This document shows positions 11,224-21,502 of a stretch of 64,000 nucleotides of DNA, piece after piece (position 1 is the stretch's first letter; each line of letters begins with the position of its first letter). The DNA is taken from NCBI RefSeq assembly GCF_018141005.1, contig NZ_CP046582.1, positions 620,001 through 684,000 of the forward strand. The letters are read 5' to 3'. Under the pieces are notes generated by a model that had not been told where the DNA came from, ran no database searches, and saw only the letters and a program-made list of their open reading frames with translations. The DNA comes from Erwinia sp. E602. Lineage in GTDB: Bacteria > Pseudomonadota > Gammaproteobacteria > Enterobacterales > Enterobacteriaceae. The translations under genes and the position numbers were made by a program.

Positions 11224-11252
11224 GGGAGCCTGTACACTCCGCAAAGACGCAA
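11224..11252 (-). repeat. Half copy of the 101-bp repeat (family A), one arm only
   Basis: These 29 bases, GGGAGCCTGTACACTCCGCA onward, are identical to the left end of the full copy at 11288-11388 and share its flanking GCTCA. The sequence then diverges, so only one arm remains. Confidence 0.8.
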
Positions 11253-11287
11253 CAGGCGTCGTCTGTTGTGGCAGTGTGCCCAGCTCA

Positions 11288-11388
11288 GGGAGCCTGTACA
11301 CTCCGCAAAGACGCAAAAAACGTCATCCATGACAGCTCAGCGCGGGCCATCCATGGCCCGCGATGCTTTGCTCCGTGTACAGGCTCCC
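11288..11388 (-). repeat. 101-bp structured extragenic repeat, family A (inverted copy)
   Basis: Read on the minus strand, this copy starts GGGAGCCTGTACAC and ends GTGTACAGGCTCCC, a 14-bp perfect terminal stem. It then has GGA/GGA as internal loop, GCAAAG/CTTTGC, a 9-bp hairpin CGCGGGCCA-TGGA-TGGCCCGCG, the linker CTGAGCT and the hairpin GTCA-TGGA-TGAC before TTTTTT. It has exactly the same length as the three copies at 22.3-22.75 kb but a different hairpin stem with compensating changes. It lies between convergent uppP and cca, oriented to appear in cca read-through RNA. Confidence 0.85.
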
Positions 11389-11428
11389 TTCGCTTTATGT
11401 TCAGAGTTGCCTGCACGAAGAACATTCG

Positions 11429-11463
11429 TGGCCCGTGATGCTTTGCTCCGTGTACAGGCTCCC
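11429..11463 (-). repeat. Half copy of the 101-bp repeat (family A), opposite arm
   Basis: Thirty-five bases (TGGCCCGTGATGCTTTGCTC onward) repeat the right end of the copy at 11288-11388 with one change. With the half copy at 11224 it brackets the full element, as if one element had been inserted into or duplicated within another. Confidence 0.8.
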
Positions 11464-11565
11464 ATCGCTTCAGGTTCAGCGTTTTCAGCATGAGACGCCT
11501 GTAAGAGGTGATACAGGCTCAATATCCGGACCGAATTAAAACAGCGACTGCAGAAATTGCTGGCA

Positions 11566-11668
11566 ATCGGGTCTGTCCGGATAAGCGGACCGTCAGCGGC
11601 CAGGGATGGCCGCTGCCGAGCGCACACGGACGTGTTTATAGCGTGTCCGCGTTCCGGACAGACCCGAT
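11566..11668 (+). repeat. 103-bp structured extragenic repeat, family B
   Basis: The ends ATCGGGTCTGTCCGG and CCGGACAGACCCGAT form a 15-bp stem. Inside are a small internal loop, GCGGAC/GTCCGC, a 9-bp hairpin CAGCGGCCA-GGGA-TGGCCGCTG, the linker CCGAGC and a short hairpin ACAC-GGAC-GTGT. A second copy at 38138-38240 has the same length and compensating stem changes. It lies in the uppP-cca convergent gap, oriented as uppP 3' UTR. Confidence 0.85.
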
Positions 11669-11814
11669 ACGCCGGGCACCTGAACGAGCAGCAACTTCAG
11701 CAAGCGGCGCGGAACTCTGGCCGGGCAGCTGAATCGGCAGCGACTTCAGCAAGCAAAAAACGTTAACACCGTGCCCGGCTCAGGTAGCTTGTATACGGAG
11801 CAAACTGTGAGGCG

Positions 11815-13038
11815 CTATTGCTGGGTTTGCCAGCGGGCCAGTGCGGCAATCCGCCGCCGGGTCAGTTCTTCGCGGACTTCAGCACCTTTAAAACCATCGG
11901 CGACGACTGCGCGCGGTTCAACCTTGAGCACCTGCTGAAAGGCTGCACGCAGATAGTCTCCCTGCGGATATGGGTTCTCCTCAAATCCTCCCCGGCCGCG
12001 GGCGTCGGCTTCGCTGGTCAGCGCCACCTGCTCAATACGTTGCGGTTTACGCCAGGCGTCCAGTCGGTCAAACAGCGCCACCAGCGTTTCCGCGCTCTGT
12101 CGTTGAATGGTATGCACGATATCGTGAAACTCGGTGACCAGCAGCGCGAGGTCCCGCACCTGATTAGGCACGCGCAGCCGCTGGCAGAGATCGGCAACCA
12201 GCGGCACGCCGGCTGGCCCGTGGCCGTGATGGCTGGGCCATCTGGCCGGGTCGGTCAGCCCTTTGCCGACATCATGGAACAGGGTGGCAAAGCGGATGTC
12301 CAGCTGCGGGCTGAGCCTGGCCGCCATCGCCAGCGTCATCAGGCTGTGGACGCCGGTGTCGATCTCCGGGTGCCACTGCGCTGGGGCGGGCACGCCAAAC
12401 AGCGCATCCAGCTCGGGGAACAGTACCGCCAGCGCGCCGCAGTCGCGCAGTACTTCAAAATAGATCTGCGGGCTGTCGCTCAGCAGGGCGTTTTCGGTCT
12501 CTTTCCATATCCGCTCGGCAGTGAGGTGCGCCAGTTCACCGCTGGCGGTCATCTCGCGCATCAGCGTCAGCGTTTCTGGCGCCACGCTAAAACCCTGGCG
12601 GGCGAAGCGCGCGGCAAAGCGGGCCACGCGCAGCACGCGCAGCGGGTCTTCACTGAAGGCGGGGGAGACGTGGCGCAGCAGGCGCTGCTGCAGATCGGCG
12701 CGGCCGCCGTAAGGATCGTAATAATGTCCGGCGTCATCCTGCGCGATGGCGTTGATGGTCAGATCGCGGCGCGCCAGATCCTGCTCCAGCGTTACGTCCG
12801 GCGCGGCGTAGCAGACAAAGCCGGTGTAACCGCTGCCGGATTTGCGCTCGGTGCGGGCCAGCGCATACTCTTCATGGCTTTCGGGGTGCAGAAATACCGG
12901 AAAATCGCGGCCCACCTGTTCATAACCCGCCGCCAGCATCTCTTCAGGTGAGGCACCTACCACCACCCAGTCTTTGTCTTTCAGCGGCAGATTTAACAGG
13001 GCATCGCGGACGGCACCACCGACGAGGTAGGTTTTCAC
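11815..13038 (-). CDS. cca: Multifunctional CCA-adding enzyme (tRNA nucleotidyltransferase)
   Basis: The 407-residue class II enzyme adds or repairs the 3'-CCA of tRNAs. The head carries [21 protein letters not shown], with the DxD metal pair, and [10 protein letters not shown]. The tail has an HD domain with LFHDVGKGL, associated in E. coli Cca (412 residues) with phosphatase and phosphodiesterase activity. It is followed on its strand by the repeat-filled gap and preceded by ygiM on the same strand. Confidence 0.97.
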   Translation of the reverse strand: MKTYLVGGAVRDALLNLPLKDKDWVVVGASPEEMLAAGYEQVGRDFPVFLHPESHEEYALARTERKSGSGYTGFVCYAAPDVTLEQDLARRDLTINAIAQDDAGHYYDPYGGRADLQQRLLRHVSPAFSEDPLRVLRVARFAARFARQGFSVAPETLTLMREMTASGELAHLTAERIWKETENALLSDSPQIYFEVLRDCGALAVLFPELDALFGVPAPAQWHPEIDTGVHSLMTLAMAARLSPQLDIRFATLFHDVGKGLTDPARWPSHHGHGPAGVPLVADLCQRLRVPNQVRDLALLVTEFHDIVHTIQRQSAETLVALFDRLDAWRKPQRIEQVALTSEADARGRGGFEENPYPQGDYLRAAFQQVLKVEPRAVVADGFKGAEVREELTRRRIAALARWQTQQ

Positions 13039-13135
13039 AACGGGTCTCCAGCAGGGGAAAGGGGGCCAGAATTGACGTTCGGGCAGGGGTTTACTCTATC
13101 ATTTTTAGCGCGCAAAGGCTAAATCGCAGGCATGA

Positions 13136-13160
13136 CAAAAGGGGCATCAACGGATGCCCC
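13136..13160 (-). terminator. Terminator after ygiM
   Basis: On the minus strand GGGGCATC/GATGCCCC with a CGTT loop is followed by TTTTG, 20 bases after the ygiM stop. Confidence 0.8.
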
Positions 13161-13179
13161 CGGGCACGGCCGCTGCGGA

Positions 13180-13800
13180 TCAGTTCATCCAGCGGTTATT
13201 TTGCTTCCGGCGTGGCAGCATATGCGGCAACAGCAGGCCGAGCAGCAGGCCAACGCCCGCCACGCCGCCGCCGTACATAAACCACTGCATGATGATGGCG
13301 CGCTGCTTGTCATCCAGCTGCACGTTGGCGGCATCGACCTTCTTCTTCGCCACCACCAGCTGGTTTTTCAGCTGCTGATTCTCTTCCTTCAGCGCGTTAA
13401 TCGCGTCATCGCTGCCGGCCACTTTCTTCTGCATATCGGCGGTACGCTGGTTCCAGCTGCTGTCGATATTATCCAGCTTGGCGGTGAGATCCTTCACCTG
13501 CTGCTCCAGCTCTGGCACCCGGGTGCGCAGGCTGGGCTGCTGGCTGAGCTGGGCCAGTGGGATCCAGGTGGTACGCCCCTGGCTGTCGCGGATCTGGCCA
13601 TATTTGCTGTTTTCATTGGACTGCAGCAGGCTGACTTCTTCACCGGCGTTCAGCGTGCCGATCAGGCGGTAATCGTTACCCGGGCCACTGCGTACCCAGG
13701 TAGAAAGTTCGTCGGAAACATAGCGTTTCTCTTCGGCGTGCACGGTAGCTGCCGTGCTGAGGGCCAGCAATGTCAGGCCCATCAGGTGAGTTAATTTCAT
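13180..13800 (-). CDS. ygiM: YgiM-type SH3-domain membrane protein (TIGR04211 family)
   Basis: The 206-residue protein has a signal peptide (about 1-22, ending VHAEE), a bacterial SH3 domain (about 28-90, with WVRSGPGNDYRLIGTLNAGE), a coiled coil (about 95-165) and one C-terminal membrane segment (about 170-190) followed by a short basic tail. This is the layout of E. coli YgiM, a periplasm-facing, tail-anchored protein of unknown exact function next to cca. It is divergent from ygiF. A terminator follows at 13136-13160. Confidence 0.9.
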   Translation of the reverse strand: MKLTHLMGLTLLALSTAATVHAEEKRYVSDELSTWVRSGPGNDYRLIGTLNAGEEVSLLQSNENSKYGQIRDSQGRTTWIPLAQLSQQPSLRTRVPELEQQVKDLTAKLDNIDSSWNQRTADMQKKVAGSDDAINALKEENQQLKNQLVVAKKKVDAANVQLDDKQRAIIMQWFMYGGGVAGVGLLLGLLLPHMLPRRKQNNRWMN

Positions 13801-14024
13801 TCGAACTCTTTAATTGTAGTTAATGCGGAAAAACCCAAAGGCACAGTCTGGAGCGGCCCCGCAGAAAGCTGAATGGGAACTATCCTGGTCTCACCGGGCC
13901 TGCGATCTGCCACGCGAAAGCATAATAAACCCGAGACAGCCCGGCGGTTTGTGCATTAATCTGCTCGTTATTCCGTGGCACAACCCCAGGTTACCGTGCC
14001 GGTAACGACATAAAATAAGACATT

Positions 14025-15326
14025 ATGACCATCGAAATCGAATTAAAGTTCATTACCCGTAGCGACGCCGCCGGCGTTGCCGAAAAACTCGCCGCCCTGC
14101 CGCATCAGCATCATGCCGGCCAGGCGCTGACCAATATCTATTTTGAAACCGCCGACAACCAGCTGCGGCGCTGGGATATGGGGCTGCGCATCCGTGGGGT
14201 CGGCGATCGTTATGAGATGACGCTGAAAACCGCCGGTCAGAGCGTAGGCGGCCTGCACCAGCGCCCCGAGTACAACGTCGACCTCGAAAAACCCGAGCTG
14301 GATATCCAGCGCCTGCCTGCGGACGTGTGGCCCGCCGGTACCGATGTCGCTGCCCTGCAGCAGCAGTTACAGGCGCTGTTCAGCACCAACTTCACCCGTG
14401 AAAAGTGGGTGGTCACTTACCGTGAAAGCGAGATTGAAGTAGCCTGGGATCGCGGCGACGTGCGCGCGGGCGAACTGAGCGAGCCGCTGGCGGAGATTGA
14501 GCTGGAGCTTAAAAGCGGCCAGCGTGACGATCTGCTGGCGCTGGCCGCCGAACTGGCCCGGCTGGACGGTCTGCGCTTGGGCAGCCTGAGCAAGGCGGCG
14601 CGCGGCTATGCGCTGGCGCAGGGCAACCCGCCGCGCGCGCTGCGCCCGCTACCGGTGCTGAAGGTGCGGCCGAAGGCCACGGTGGAAGAGGGCATGCGCG
14701 CCGCGCTACTGCTGGCGCTCTCGCAGTGGCAGTACCATGAAGAGCTGTGGCTGCGCGGCACCAACGGCGCGCTGGTTGAGATCAAAAACGCGCTGGAAAC
14801 GCTGCGCCAGGTGTTCTCCCTGTACGGCGCGCTGGTGCCGCGCAAGGCCAACAGCGAACTGCGTCAGCGTCTGACCGCGCTGGAAGAGGCGCTGCTGGAC
14901 GACAGCCTTGATCCGCAGGCGCTGTGCTTCAGCCCGCTCTGGCTGGAAGCGCAGTTAGCACTTACTCACTGGATTGTCACCGAGCGCTGGCGTGACTTCG
15001 CCGATGCGCGGGCCGAGGCCAAACTGCAGGGCTCCTTTAAGCGCTTCAGCGATATCATGCTGGGCCGCATCGGTGCCGATCTGAAAGAGACCTTTGCTCA
15101 GGTTAATCAGCTCAATGAGTATCAGGACAAGCTGACCCGCCTCCATCGCCAGCAGCTGGCCGCCCGTCTGCTGGCCGGTGCCTATGAGCCAGCGGTGGTC
15201 GGTGAGTGGCTGCAAAACTGGCAGCTGCTGCAAACGGCGATCGTTGAACAGCAGGATATCTGGCTGGACGGTCACCGCCGCCAGGCGCTGAAGCAGCCGC
15301 CATTCTGGAAAAACGGCAACGCCTGA
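14025..15326 (+). CDS. ygiF: Inorganic triphosphatase YgiF (CYTH + CHAD domains)
   Basis: The 433-residue protein joins an N-terminal CYTH triphosphate tunnel domain (about 1-200) and a C-terminal helical CHAD domain (about 220-430). The diagnostic ExExK motif is at the start, in [10 protein letters not shown]. coli YgiF hydrolyses inorganic tripolyphosphate, and CHAD domains bind polyphosphate. It is followed after 53 bases by glnE on the same strand, the conserved ygiF-glnE pair. Confidence 0.95.
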   Translation: MTIEIELKFITRSDAAGVAEKLAALPHQHHAGQALTNIYFETADNQLRRWDMGLRIRGVGDRYEMTLKTAGQSVGGLHQRPEYNVDLEKPELDIQRLPADVWPAGTDVAALQQQLQALFSTNFTREKWVVTYRESEIEVAWDRGDVRAGELSEPLAEIELELKSGQRDDLLALAAELARLDGLRLGSLSKAARGYALAQGNPPRALRPLPVLKVRPKATVEEGMRAALLLALSQWQYHEELWLRGTNGALVEIKNALETLRQVFSLYGALVPRKANSELRQRLTALEEALLDDSLDPQALCFSPLWLEAQLALTHWIVTERWRDFADARAEAKLQGSFKRFSDIMLGRIGADLKETFAQVNQLNEYQDKLTRLHRQQLAARLLAGAYEPAVVGEWLQNWQLLQTAIVEQQDIWLDGHRRQALKQPPFWKNGNA

Positions 15327-15379
15327 GGCCTTGCCGCCGCCTGTTTTGCCTTTATCCAGCCGATCGTCAGGGAGTGTTT

Positions 15380-18214
15380 ATGGTGCCATCTTTATCTCAG
15401 CCGCTGCCTCCGGCACTGGCAGAACAGATTACGCGGCTCGATCCGCTGTTCAGCAGCGCTGGCGCGCAGCAGCAGGCGGTGCTGGCGTTCAGTGATTTCA
15501 TCAGCGATAACCTGAGCAAACGCCCGGAGTGGTGGCAGCAGCTGCAGCAGCAACCGCCGCAGCCGGACGAGTGGCAGCATTACGCCCGGTGGCTGCAGCA
15601 GCAGCTGGCTGCGGTGCAGGACGAGAACGGGCTGATGCGTGAGCTGCGGCTGTTCCGCCGCCATATGCTGACCCGTATTGCCTGGATGCAGGCGCTGGCG
15701 ACCAGCAGCACGCAGCAGTCGCTGACCCAGCTGAGCGAGCTGGCCGAAACGCTGATCGTGGCCGCCCGCGACTGGCTGTGGCACGCCTGCTGCCGTGAGT
15801 TCGGTACGCCGGTTAACCCGGCGGGAGAGCCGCAGCCGCTGCTGATCCTCGGCATGGGCAAGCTGGGCGGCGGCGAGCTGAACTTCTCCTCGGACATTGA
15901 CCTGATCTTCACCTGGCCGGAAAACGGCACTACCCAGGGCGGCCGCCGCGAGTTGAGTAACGCGCAGTTCTTTACCCGCCTCGGCCAGCGGCTGATTAAG
16001 GTGCTGGACCAGCCCACCGTTGACGGCTTCGTCTATCGCGTGGATATGCGCCTGCGGCCGTTTGGCGACAGCGGCCCGCTGGTGCTGAGCTTTGCCGCGC
16101 TGGAAGATTATTACCAGGAGCAGGGGCGCGACTGGGAGCGCTACGCGATGGTTAAAGCGCGGCTGATGGGCGGTGACAACGATCGCTGGAGCCTGGAGCT
16201 GCAGCAGATGCTGCGGCCGTTTGTGTTCCGCCGCTACATCGACTTCAGCGTGATCCAGTCGCTGCGTAATATGAAGGGGATGATCGCCCGTGAAGTGCGG
16301 CGGCGCGGGCTGACCGACAACATCAAGCTCGGCGCGGGGGGCATCCGCGAAACCGAATTTATCGTGCAGGTGTTTCAGCTGATCCGCGGCGGGCGCGAAC
16401 GTTCGCTGCAGATGCGTGCGCTGCTGCCCACCCTGGCCGCCATCGGCGAGCTGAACCTGCTTAACGGCGAGCAGGTGACCCAGCTGCACGACGCCTATCT
16501 GTTCCTGCGCCGGCTGGAAAACCTGCTGCAAAGCATCAACGACGAACAGACCCAGACGCTGCCCGCCGGCGAGCTGGACCGCGCGCGTCTGGCCTGGGCG
16601 ATGGGTTTTGCCGACTGGGCGGCGCTGCTGCTGCTGCTCGACGGGCATATGGCGGCGGTACGCACCATCTTTGACGACCTGATCGGCGACGACGCGCCGG
16701 AACCCGACGAGCAGCGTGACGCGGGCGATTACGGCGTGCTGTGGCAGGACCGGCTGGAAGAGGCGGAGCTGGCACCGCTGGTGCCGCATCTGGCGGGCGA
16801 CGCGCGCCAGCAGCTGCTTAACGCTATCAACGGCTTCCGCCACGACGTCGACAAGCGCACCATCGGGCCGCGCGGCCGCCAGGCGCTGGATCAGCTGATG
16901 CCGCGTCTGCTGGCGGAAGTAGTGCCGCGCGATGATGCATCGGTGACCCTGAGCCGCCTGACGCCGCTGCTGCTCGGCGTGGTGACGCGAAGCACCTATC
17001 TGGAGCTGCTGACCGAGTTCCCCGGTGCCCTGAAACACCTGATCCGCCTGTGTGCGGCCTCGCCGATGGTCGCCAGCCAGCTGGCACGCTATCCGCTGCT
17101 GCTCGATGAGCTGCTCGACCCGGCCACGCTCTATCAGGCCACCGCCACCGACGCCTATCGCGACGAGCTGCGCCAGTACCTGCTGCGCATCCCGGAAGAG
17201 GACGAAGAGCAGCAGCTGGAGGCGTTACGTCAGTTTAAGCAGGCGCAGCATCTGCGTATTGCCGCAGCGGATATCGCCGGCACCCTGCCGGTGATGAAGG
17301 TCAGCGACCACCTCACCTGGCTGGCAGAGGCGATGATTGAAGCGGTAGTGCAGCAGGCGTGGCAGATGATGGTGGCGCGTCACGGTGTGCCCTCGCACCT
17401 GACCCACGACGGTGAACGCGGCTTTGCGGTGGTCGGCTACGGCAAGCTGGGCGGCTGGGAGCTGGGCTACAGCTCCGACCTCGACCTGGTATTCCTGCAC
17501 GACTGCCCGACCGACTCGGTGACGCTGGGCGAACGCAGCATCGACAGCCGCCAGTTCTACCTGCGGCTGGCGCAGCGGGTGATGCACCTGTTCAGCACCC
17601 GCACCTCCTCCGGCATCCTCTACGAGGTGGACGCCCGCCTGCGGCCGTCCGGCGCGGCAGGCATGCTGGTCAGCACCTTCGACGCCTTTGACGACTATCA
17701 GCGCACCGAAGCCTGGACCTGGGAGCATCAGGCGCTGGTACGTGCGCGCATCGTGTCGGGTGATGCCGCGCTCAGCCAGCGTTTTGCGGCGATCCGCCGT
17801 AATATTCTGGCGCTGCCGCGTGAGGCGCAGACGCTGCAAACCGAGGTACGTGAAATGCGCGAGAAAATGCGCGCGCACCTCGGCAATAAACACAAAGGCC
17901 GCTGGGATCTGAAGGCAGACCGCGGCGGCATCACCGACATTGAATTCATCACCCAGTTTATGGTCTTACGCTATGCCGCACAGGATCACACCCTGACGCG
18001 CTGGTCGGATAACGTGCGCATCCTCGAACTGCTGGCCAACGGCGGGCTTATGGAAGAAGAAGAGGCGCGCGAGCTGACCCGGGCTTACGTCACCCTGCGC
18101 GATGCCCTGCACCATCTGGCGCTGCAGGCGCTGCCGGGGCACGTCGAAGAGGGCGCGTTTGCCGACGAAAAAGCGCGGGTTAACGCCAGCTGGCAGGCGT
18201 GGCTCGGTGAGTAA
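15380..18214 (+). CDS. glnE: Bifunctional glutamine synthetase adenylyltransferase/deadenylase GlnE
   Basis: The 944-residue enzyme adds or removes AMP on glutamine synthetase under control of PII. Two nucleotidyltransferase domains are visible: the N-terminal deadenylylase with [20 protein letters not shown] (about residues 155-175) and the C-terminal adenylylase with [20 protein letters not shown] (about 690-710). The central linker has [13 protein letters not shown]. An in-frame GTG lies at 15374, but the ATG at 15380, five bases after GGAG, is the better start. It is downstream of ygiF and 95 bases before hldE, probably one transcription unit. Confidence 0.97.
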   Translation: MVPSLSQPLPPALAEQITRLDPLFSSAGAQQQAVLAFSDFISDNLSKRPEWWQQLQQQPPQPDEWQHYARWLQQQLAAVQDENGLMRELRLFRRHMLTRIAWMQALATSSTQQSLTQLSELAETLIVAARDWLWHACCREFGTPVNPAGEPQPLLILGMGKLGGGELNFSSDIDLIFTWPENGTTQGGRRELSNAQFFTRLGQRLIKVLDQPTVDGFVYRVDMRLRPFGDSGPLVLSFAALEDYYQEQGRDWERYAMVKARLMGGDNDRWSLELQQMLRPFVFRRYIDFSVIQSLRNMKGMIAREVRRRGLTDNIKLGAGGIRETEFIVQVFQLIRGGRERSLQMRALLPTLAAIGELNLLNGEQVTQLHDAYLFLRRLENLLQSINDEQTQTLPAGELDRARLAWAMGFADWAALLLLLDGHMAAVRTIFDDLIGDDAPEPDEQRDAGDYGVLWQDRLEEAELAPLVPHLAGDARQQLLNAINGFRHDVDKRTIGPRGRQALDQLMPRLLAEVVPRDDASVTLSRLTPLLLGVVTRSTYLELLTEFPGALKHLIRLCAASPMVASQLARYPLLLDELLDPATLYQATATDAYRDELRQYLLRIPEEDEEQQLEALRQFKQAQHLRIAAADIAGTLPVMKVSDHLTWLAEAMIEAVVQQAWQMMVARHGVPSHLTHDGERGFAVVGYGKLGGWELGYSSDLDLVFLHDCPTDSVTLGERSIDSRQFYLRLAQRVMHLFSTRTSSGILYEVDARLRPSGAAGMLVSTFDAFDDYQRTEAWTWEHQALVRARIVSGDAALSQRFAAIRRNILALPREAQTLQTEVREMREKMRAHLGNKHKGRWDLKADRGGITDIEFITQFMVLRYAAQDHTLTRWSDNVRILELLANGGLMEEEEARELTRAYVTLRDALHHLALQALPGHVEEGAFADEKARVNASWQAWLGE

Positions 18215-18309
18215 CGCCGCGCCCGGCGGCGGTGGTCAGCCATAGCCACAAATGTGCTATCATCGCGCGCATCATTTTTTGAATTTTACTGCAGTCTGGA
18301 GTGTCTGGA

Positions 18310-19743
18310 ATGAAAGTTACACTGCCCGATTTTAAGCGTGCGGCGGTTCTGGTGGTTGGCGACGTGATGCTGGATCGCTACTGGCATGGCCCGACCAGCC
18401 GCATTTCTCCTGAAGCACCGGTACCGGTGGTCAAAGTGGAGCAGATCGAGGAGCGTCCCGGGGGCGCGGCTAACGTGGCGATGAATATCGCCTCGCTGGG
18501 GGCGGGATCGCGCCTGGTGGGCCTGACCGGCAATGATGACGCGGCGCGCGTGCTCAACACCACCCTGGGCGGCGTGAACGTAGCCTGTGATTTTGTCACC
18601 GTTCCTACCCACCCGACGATCACCAAACTGCGGGTGCTGTCGCGCAGCCAGCAGCTGATCCGCCTGGACTTTGAAGAGGGCTTTGACGGCGTTGACCCGC
18701 AGCCGATGCACGATCGCATCGCGCAGGCGCTGCCGCATACCGGCGCGCTGGTGCTCTCTGACTACGCCAAAGGCGCGCTGAGCAGCGTGGAAGCCATTAT
18801 CAGCCTGGCGCGTGAGGCTGGCGTACCGGTACTGGTGGACCCGAAAGGCACCGACTTTGGCCGCTATCACGGCGCCACCCTGTTGACGCCAAACCTGTCT
18901 GAATTTGAGGCGGTGGTCGGTAAGTGCAAAAGCGAGGCCGAGATCGTCGAGCGCGGCACCGCTCTGATGCAACAGCATGCGCTGTCCGCGCTGCTGGTTA
19001 CCCGTTCTGAGAACGGCATGACCCTGCTGCAGCCGGGCAAAGCGCCGTTCCACCTGCCGACCCAGGCGCAGGAGGTCTTCGACGTTACCGGTGCCGGCGA
19101 TACGGTGATCGGCGTGCTGGCGGCGGCGCTGGCGGCGGGCAACACGCTGGAAGAGAGCTGTTTCCTCGCCAATGCGGCGGCGGGCGTGGTGGTCGGCAAG
19201 CTCGGCACCTCGACCGTTTCCACCGTTGAGCTGGAAAATGCCATCCACGCGCGGCCGGAATCCGGCTTTGGCGTGATGGATGAAGCGCAGCTGAAGGCTG
19301 AAGTGGCGAAAGCGCGTCAGCGCGGTGAAAAAGTGGTGATGACCAACGGCGTGTTCGACATCCTGCATGCCGGGCACGTCTCCTACCTCGCCAACGCGCG
19401 CAAGCTGGGTGACCGGCTGATCGTGGCGGTCAACAGCGATGCCTCTACCCGTCGGCTGAAGGGCGAAACCCGCCCGGTTAACCCGCAGGAAAACCGCATG
19501 ATCGTGCTGGGTGCGCTGGAAGCGGTGGACTGGGTGGTGAGCTTTGAAGAGGATACGCCACAGCGGCTGATCGCCGGCGTCCTGCCGGATCTGCTGGTGA
19601 AAGGCGGTGACTACAAGCCGGAAGATATCGCGGGCAGCAAAGAGGTGTGGGCGAACGGCGGCGACGTGCGCGTACTTAACTTCGAAGACGGCATCTCAAC
19701 CAGCAACATCATCAGGACCATTATCACCCGTAAGGGGGGATAA
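18310..19743 (+). CDS. hldE: Bifunctional heptose-7-phosphate kinase / heptose-1-phosphate adenylyltransferase HldE (RfaE)
   Basis: The 477-residue protein provides two steps towards ADP-heptose for the lipopolysaccharide inner core. The N-terminal ribokinase-type domain (about 1-318) has GDVMLDRYW, the [12 protein letters not shown] signature and [14 protein letters not shown] as the catalytic anion hole. The C-terminal nucleotidyltransferase domain (about 344-477) has [16 protein letters not shown] with the HxGH motif. The ATG at 18310 gives the E. coli length, and the in-frame GTG at 18301 is unlikely. A 9-bp hairpin follows at 19755-19776. Confidence 0.97.
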   Translation: MKVTLPDFKRAAVLVVGDVMLDRYWHGPTSRISPEAPVPVVKVEQIEERPGGAANVAMNIASLGAGSRLVGLTGNDDAARVLNTTLGGVNVACDFVTVPTHPTITKLRVLSRSQQLIRLDFEEGFDGVDPQPMHDRIAQALPHTGALVLSDYAKGALSSVEAIISLAREAGVPVLVDPKGTDFGRYHGATLLTPNLSEFEAVVGKCKSEAEIVERGTALMQQHALSALLVTRSENGMTLLQPGKAPFHLPTQAQEVFDVTGAGDTVIGVLAAALAAGNTLEESCFLANAAAGVVVGKLGTSTVSTVELENAIHARPESGFGVMDEAQLKAEVAKARQRGEKVVMTNGVFDILHAGHVSYLANARKLGDRLIVAVNSDASTRRLKGETRPVNPQENRMIVLGALEAVDWVVSFEEDTPQRLIAGVLPDLLVKGGDYKPEDIAGSKEVWANGGDVRVLNFEDGISTSNIIRTIITRKGG

Positions 19744-19754
19744 CCGGGCACCGG

Positions 19755-19776
19755 GCGGCTGCCCTGGGGCAGCCGC
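19755..19776 (+). terminator. 3' hairpin after hldE
   Basis: GCGGCTGCC/GGCAGCCGC with a CTGG loop starts 11 bases after hldE. There is no T-run, so it is a stabilising hairpin or a Rho-assisted end rather than a classic terminator. Confidence 0.45.
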
Positions 19777-19849
19777 AGGAGAACGGCTTTGGGAGGGAAT
19801 TGTCCCGCAGAGCCGATCGCGGAGCGTTAACGGCCCGCCTGGCGTCCGG

Positions 19850-20203
19850 TCAGAGCGGTTTTTTCAGGTCGACAGGCTGCTCCGGCTCGGCCGGTGCTGC
19901 GGCAGGGGCGGAAGCGCTGCCGGGTACGGCTGCACTCGTCGCAGTAACGACAGGTGCGGCGGCCGGACGGCTTTCCAGCACGGCCAGCCGCTGTTCCAGC
20001 GCCGCCAGCTTCTCACGGGTGCGCAGCAGCACCTGCGTCTGCACGTCAAACTCTTCGCGGTTCACCACATCCAGCCGGGTCAGCTGCGCCTGCAGCGTCT
20101 GGCGGATCTTCTTCTCAACGTCATCACCCAGCTCACGAATGCCCTTCGGCATGGATTCGTGAACCTGACGGGCCAGTTGTTCAATTTTTTTCGTGTCAAT
20201 CAT
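19850..20203 (-). CDS. ubiK: Ubiquinone biosynthesis accessory factor UbiK (YqiC)
   Basis: The 117-residue protein starts [20 protein letters not shown] and has the amphipathic and coiled-coil body (about 15-80) of UbiK, which helps assemble the soluble Ubi complex with UbiJ. The longer frame to 20287 is rejected because the ATG at 20203 aligns with the family start. The C-terminal 40 residues form an Ala/Pro/Val-rich tail that is longer than in E. coli YqiC (96 residues). It converges with hldE. Confidence 0.9.
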   Translation of the reverse strand: MIDTKKIEQLARQVHESMPKGIRELGDDVEKKIRQTLQAQLTRLDVVNREEFDVQTQVLLRTREKLAALEQRLAVLESRPAAAPVVTATSAAVPGSASAPAAAPAEPEQPVDLKKPL

Positions 20204-20414
20204 GACGGCTTCCTGGTAGTGACGGGTATCGCTTAAGTGTAATCCCTGATGGCAAAAGGATAAACCGGAAAACGCCGTTAACGGCATCTGCGATCGACCA
20301 ACGCGGTGATTATGCTGCGCGGCTCACCGCCACCGGCGAGAGAATCGGCCGTTTTCAGGGCCGGTTAGGGTGGCTAAATCCGCACGGTGGATAACAATTT
20401 GCGCGTTTTGTTCG

Positions 20415-20443
20415 TTGCCGCGCCAGTTTAACGGCGTTATAGT
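20415..20443 (+). promoter_or_regulatory. Sigma-70 promoter of ribB
   Basis: TTGCCG (20415-20420), 17 bases, then TATAGT (20438-20443), placed immediately before the FMN riboswitch. Confidence 0.7.
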
Positions 20444-20451
20444 ATTTAGGC

Positions 20452-20600
20452 TTATTCTCAGGGCGGGGCGAAATTCCCCACCGGCGGTAAATCAGCGTCA
20501 GCTGAAAGCCCGCGAGCGCTTCAGGAGCCATTCTGAAGGTCAGCAGATCCGGTGTAATTCCGGGGCCGACGGTTAGAGTCCGGATGGGAGAGAGTAACGG
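20452..20600 (+). ncRNA. FMN riboswitch (RFN element)
   Basis: The conserved RFN blocks are read in order: CTCAGGGCGGGGCGAAATTC, CCCACCGGCGGTAAATC, AGCCCGCGAGCG, CAGCAGATCCGGTGTAATTC, and CCGACGGTTAGAGTCCGGAT with GGGAGAGAGTAACG. FMN binding in this class shuts down riboflavin genes by termination or by sequestering the ribosome site. Here it stands 107 bases before ribB, with a hairpin and T-run at 20608-20637 as the probable expression platform. Confidence 0.96.
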
Positions 20601-20607
20601 CTTCCGT

Positions 20608-20637
20608 CGGGCTTGTGCCCGCCTGCGTTATTTTTTT
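20608..20637 (+). terminator. Riboswitch expression-platform terminator ahead of ribB
   Basis: CGGGC-TTGT-GCCCG, extendable by AACG/CGTT pairing outside it, is followed by ATTTTTTT. It lies between the RFN aptamer and ribB, so FMN-dependent termination is likely. Confidence 0.7.
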
Positions 20638-20706
20638 GTCACTTTCTGACACTCCTAAGCACGCCCTGGTTCTGGTAACCCATACATTTATTAAGGTTTA
20701 TTTACC

Positions 20707-21363
20707 ATGAATCAGTCGCTACTTTCTGAATTTGGCACGCCTGAACAGCGTGTAACCCGTGCTATCGCAGCGCTGCGCGAAGGCCGCGGCGTGATGGTGT
20801 TAGACGATGAAGATCGTGAAAATGAAGGCGATATGATCTTCGCCGCCGAAACCATGACCGTCCAGCAGATGGCGCTGACCATCCGCCACGGCAGCGGCAT
20901 CGTCTGCCTGTGTCTGACCGAACAGCGCCTGGAACAGCTGGATCTGCCGATGATGGTGCAGAACAACACCAGCTCTTACGGCACCGGCTTTACTGTCACC
21001 ATCGAAGCGGCGCAGGGCGTCACCACCGGCGTTTCCGCCGCCGATCGCCTGACCACCATCCGCACCGCGATTGCCGACAACGCTAAACCCAGCGACCTCA
21101 ACCGCCCGGGGCACGTGTTCCCGCTGCGCGGCCGTGCCGGTGGCGTACTGACCCGCGGCGGCCACACCGAAGCCACCATCGACCTGGTGACGCTGGCGGG
21201 CTTCAAACCGGCGGGCGTACTCTGTGAGCTGACCAACGATGACGGCACCATGGCGCACGCGCCGGAAGCGGTGGTGTTCGCGAAGCAACACGACATGCCG
21301 GTGGTGACCATCGAAGATTTGGTGGCGTACCGCCGCAGCCACGAGACGCAGCAGGCCAGCTGA
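20707..21363 (+). CDS. ribB: 3,4-dihydroxy-2-butanone-4-phosphate synthase RibB
   Basis: The 218-residue enzyme converts ribulose 5-phosphate to dihydroxybutanone phosphate and formate for riboflavin synthesis. It has the acidic metal-binding loop [17 protein letters not shown], the RHGSGIVCL segment and the [11 protein letters not shown] motif with the catalytic histidine. It lacks a GTP cyclohydrolase II domain, as in E. coli. It is controlled by the FMN riboswitch just upstream and followed by a terminator at 21371-21395. Confidence 0.98.
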   Translation: MNQSLLSEFGTPEQRVTRAIAALREGRGVMVLDDEDRENEGDMIFAAETMTVQQMALTIRHGSGIVCLCLTEQRLEQLDLPMMVQNNTSSYGTGFTVTIEAAQGVTTGVSAADRLTTIRTAIADNAKPSDLNRPGHVFPLRGRAGGVLTRGGHTEATIDLVTLAGFKPAGVLCELTNDDGTMAHAPEAVVFAKQHDMPVVTIEDLVAYRRSHETQQAS

Positions 21364-21370
21364 TCCGCGT

Positions 21371-21395
21371 AAGGGCCGGCTCCGCTGGCCCTTTT
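21371..21395 (+). terminator. Terminator after ribB
   Basis: AAGGGCC/GGCCCTT around GGCTCCGCT, ending in TTTT, 8 bases after the ribB stop. Confidence 0.8.
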
Positions 21396-21502
21396 CATAT
21401 TCAAATTTCCTGACTATCTCCATCAGGCTTATCCGAGTTTTTCCCGGCCTGAAAGGGCGTAATGTGTGCTCATCAGAACAAATTACCCCTGGGAGCAATA
21501 TC

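Noticed and set aside
11818..12951. 377-codon open frame antisense to cca
   Set aside because: Shadow of cca, with no domain motifs or start context.
15392..17038. 548-codon open frame antisense to glnE
   Set aside because: The Gln/His/Arg-rich composition is typical of the strand opposite a GC-rich gene, and glnE is certain here.
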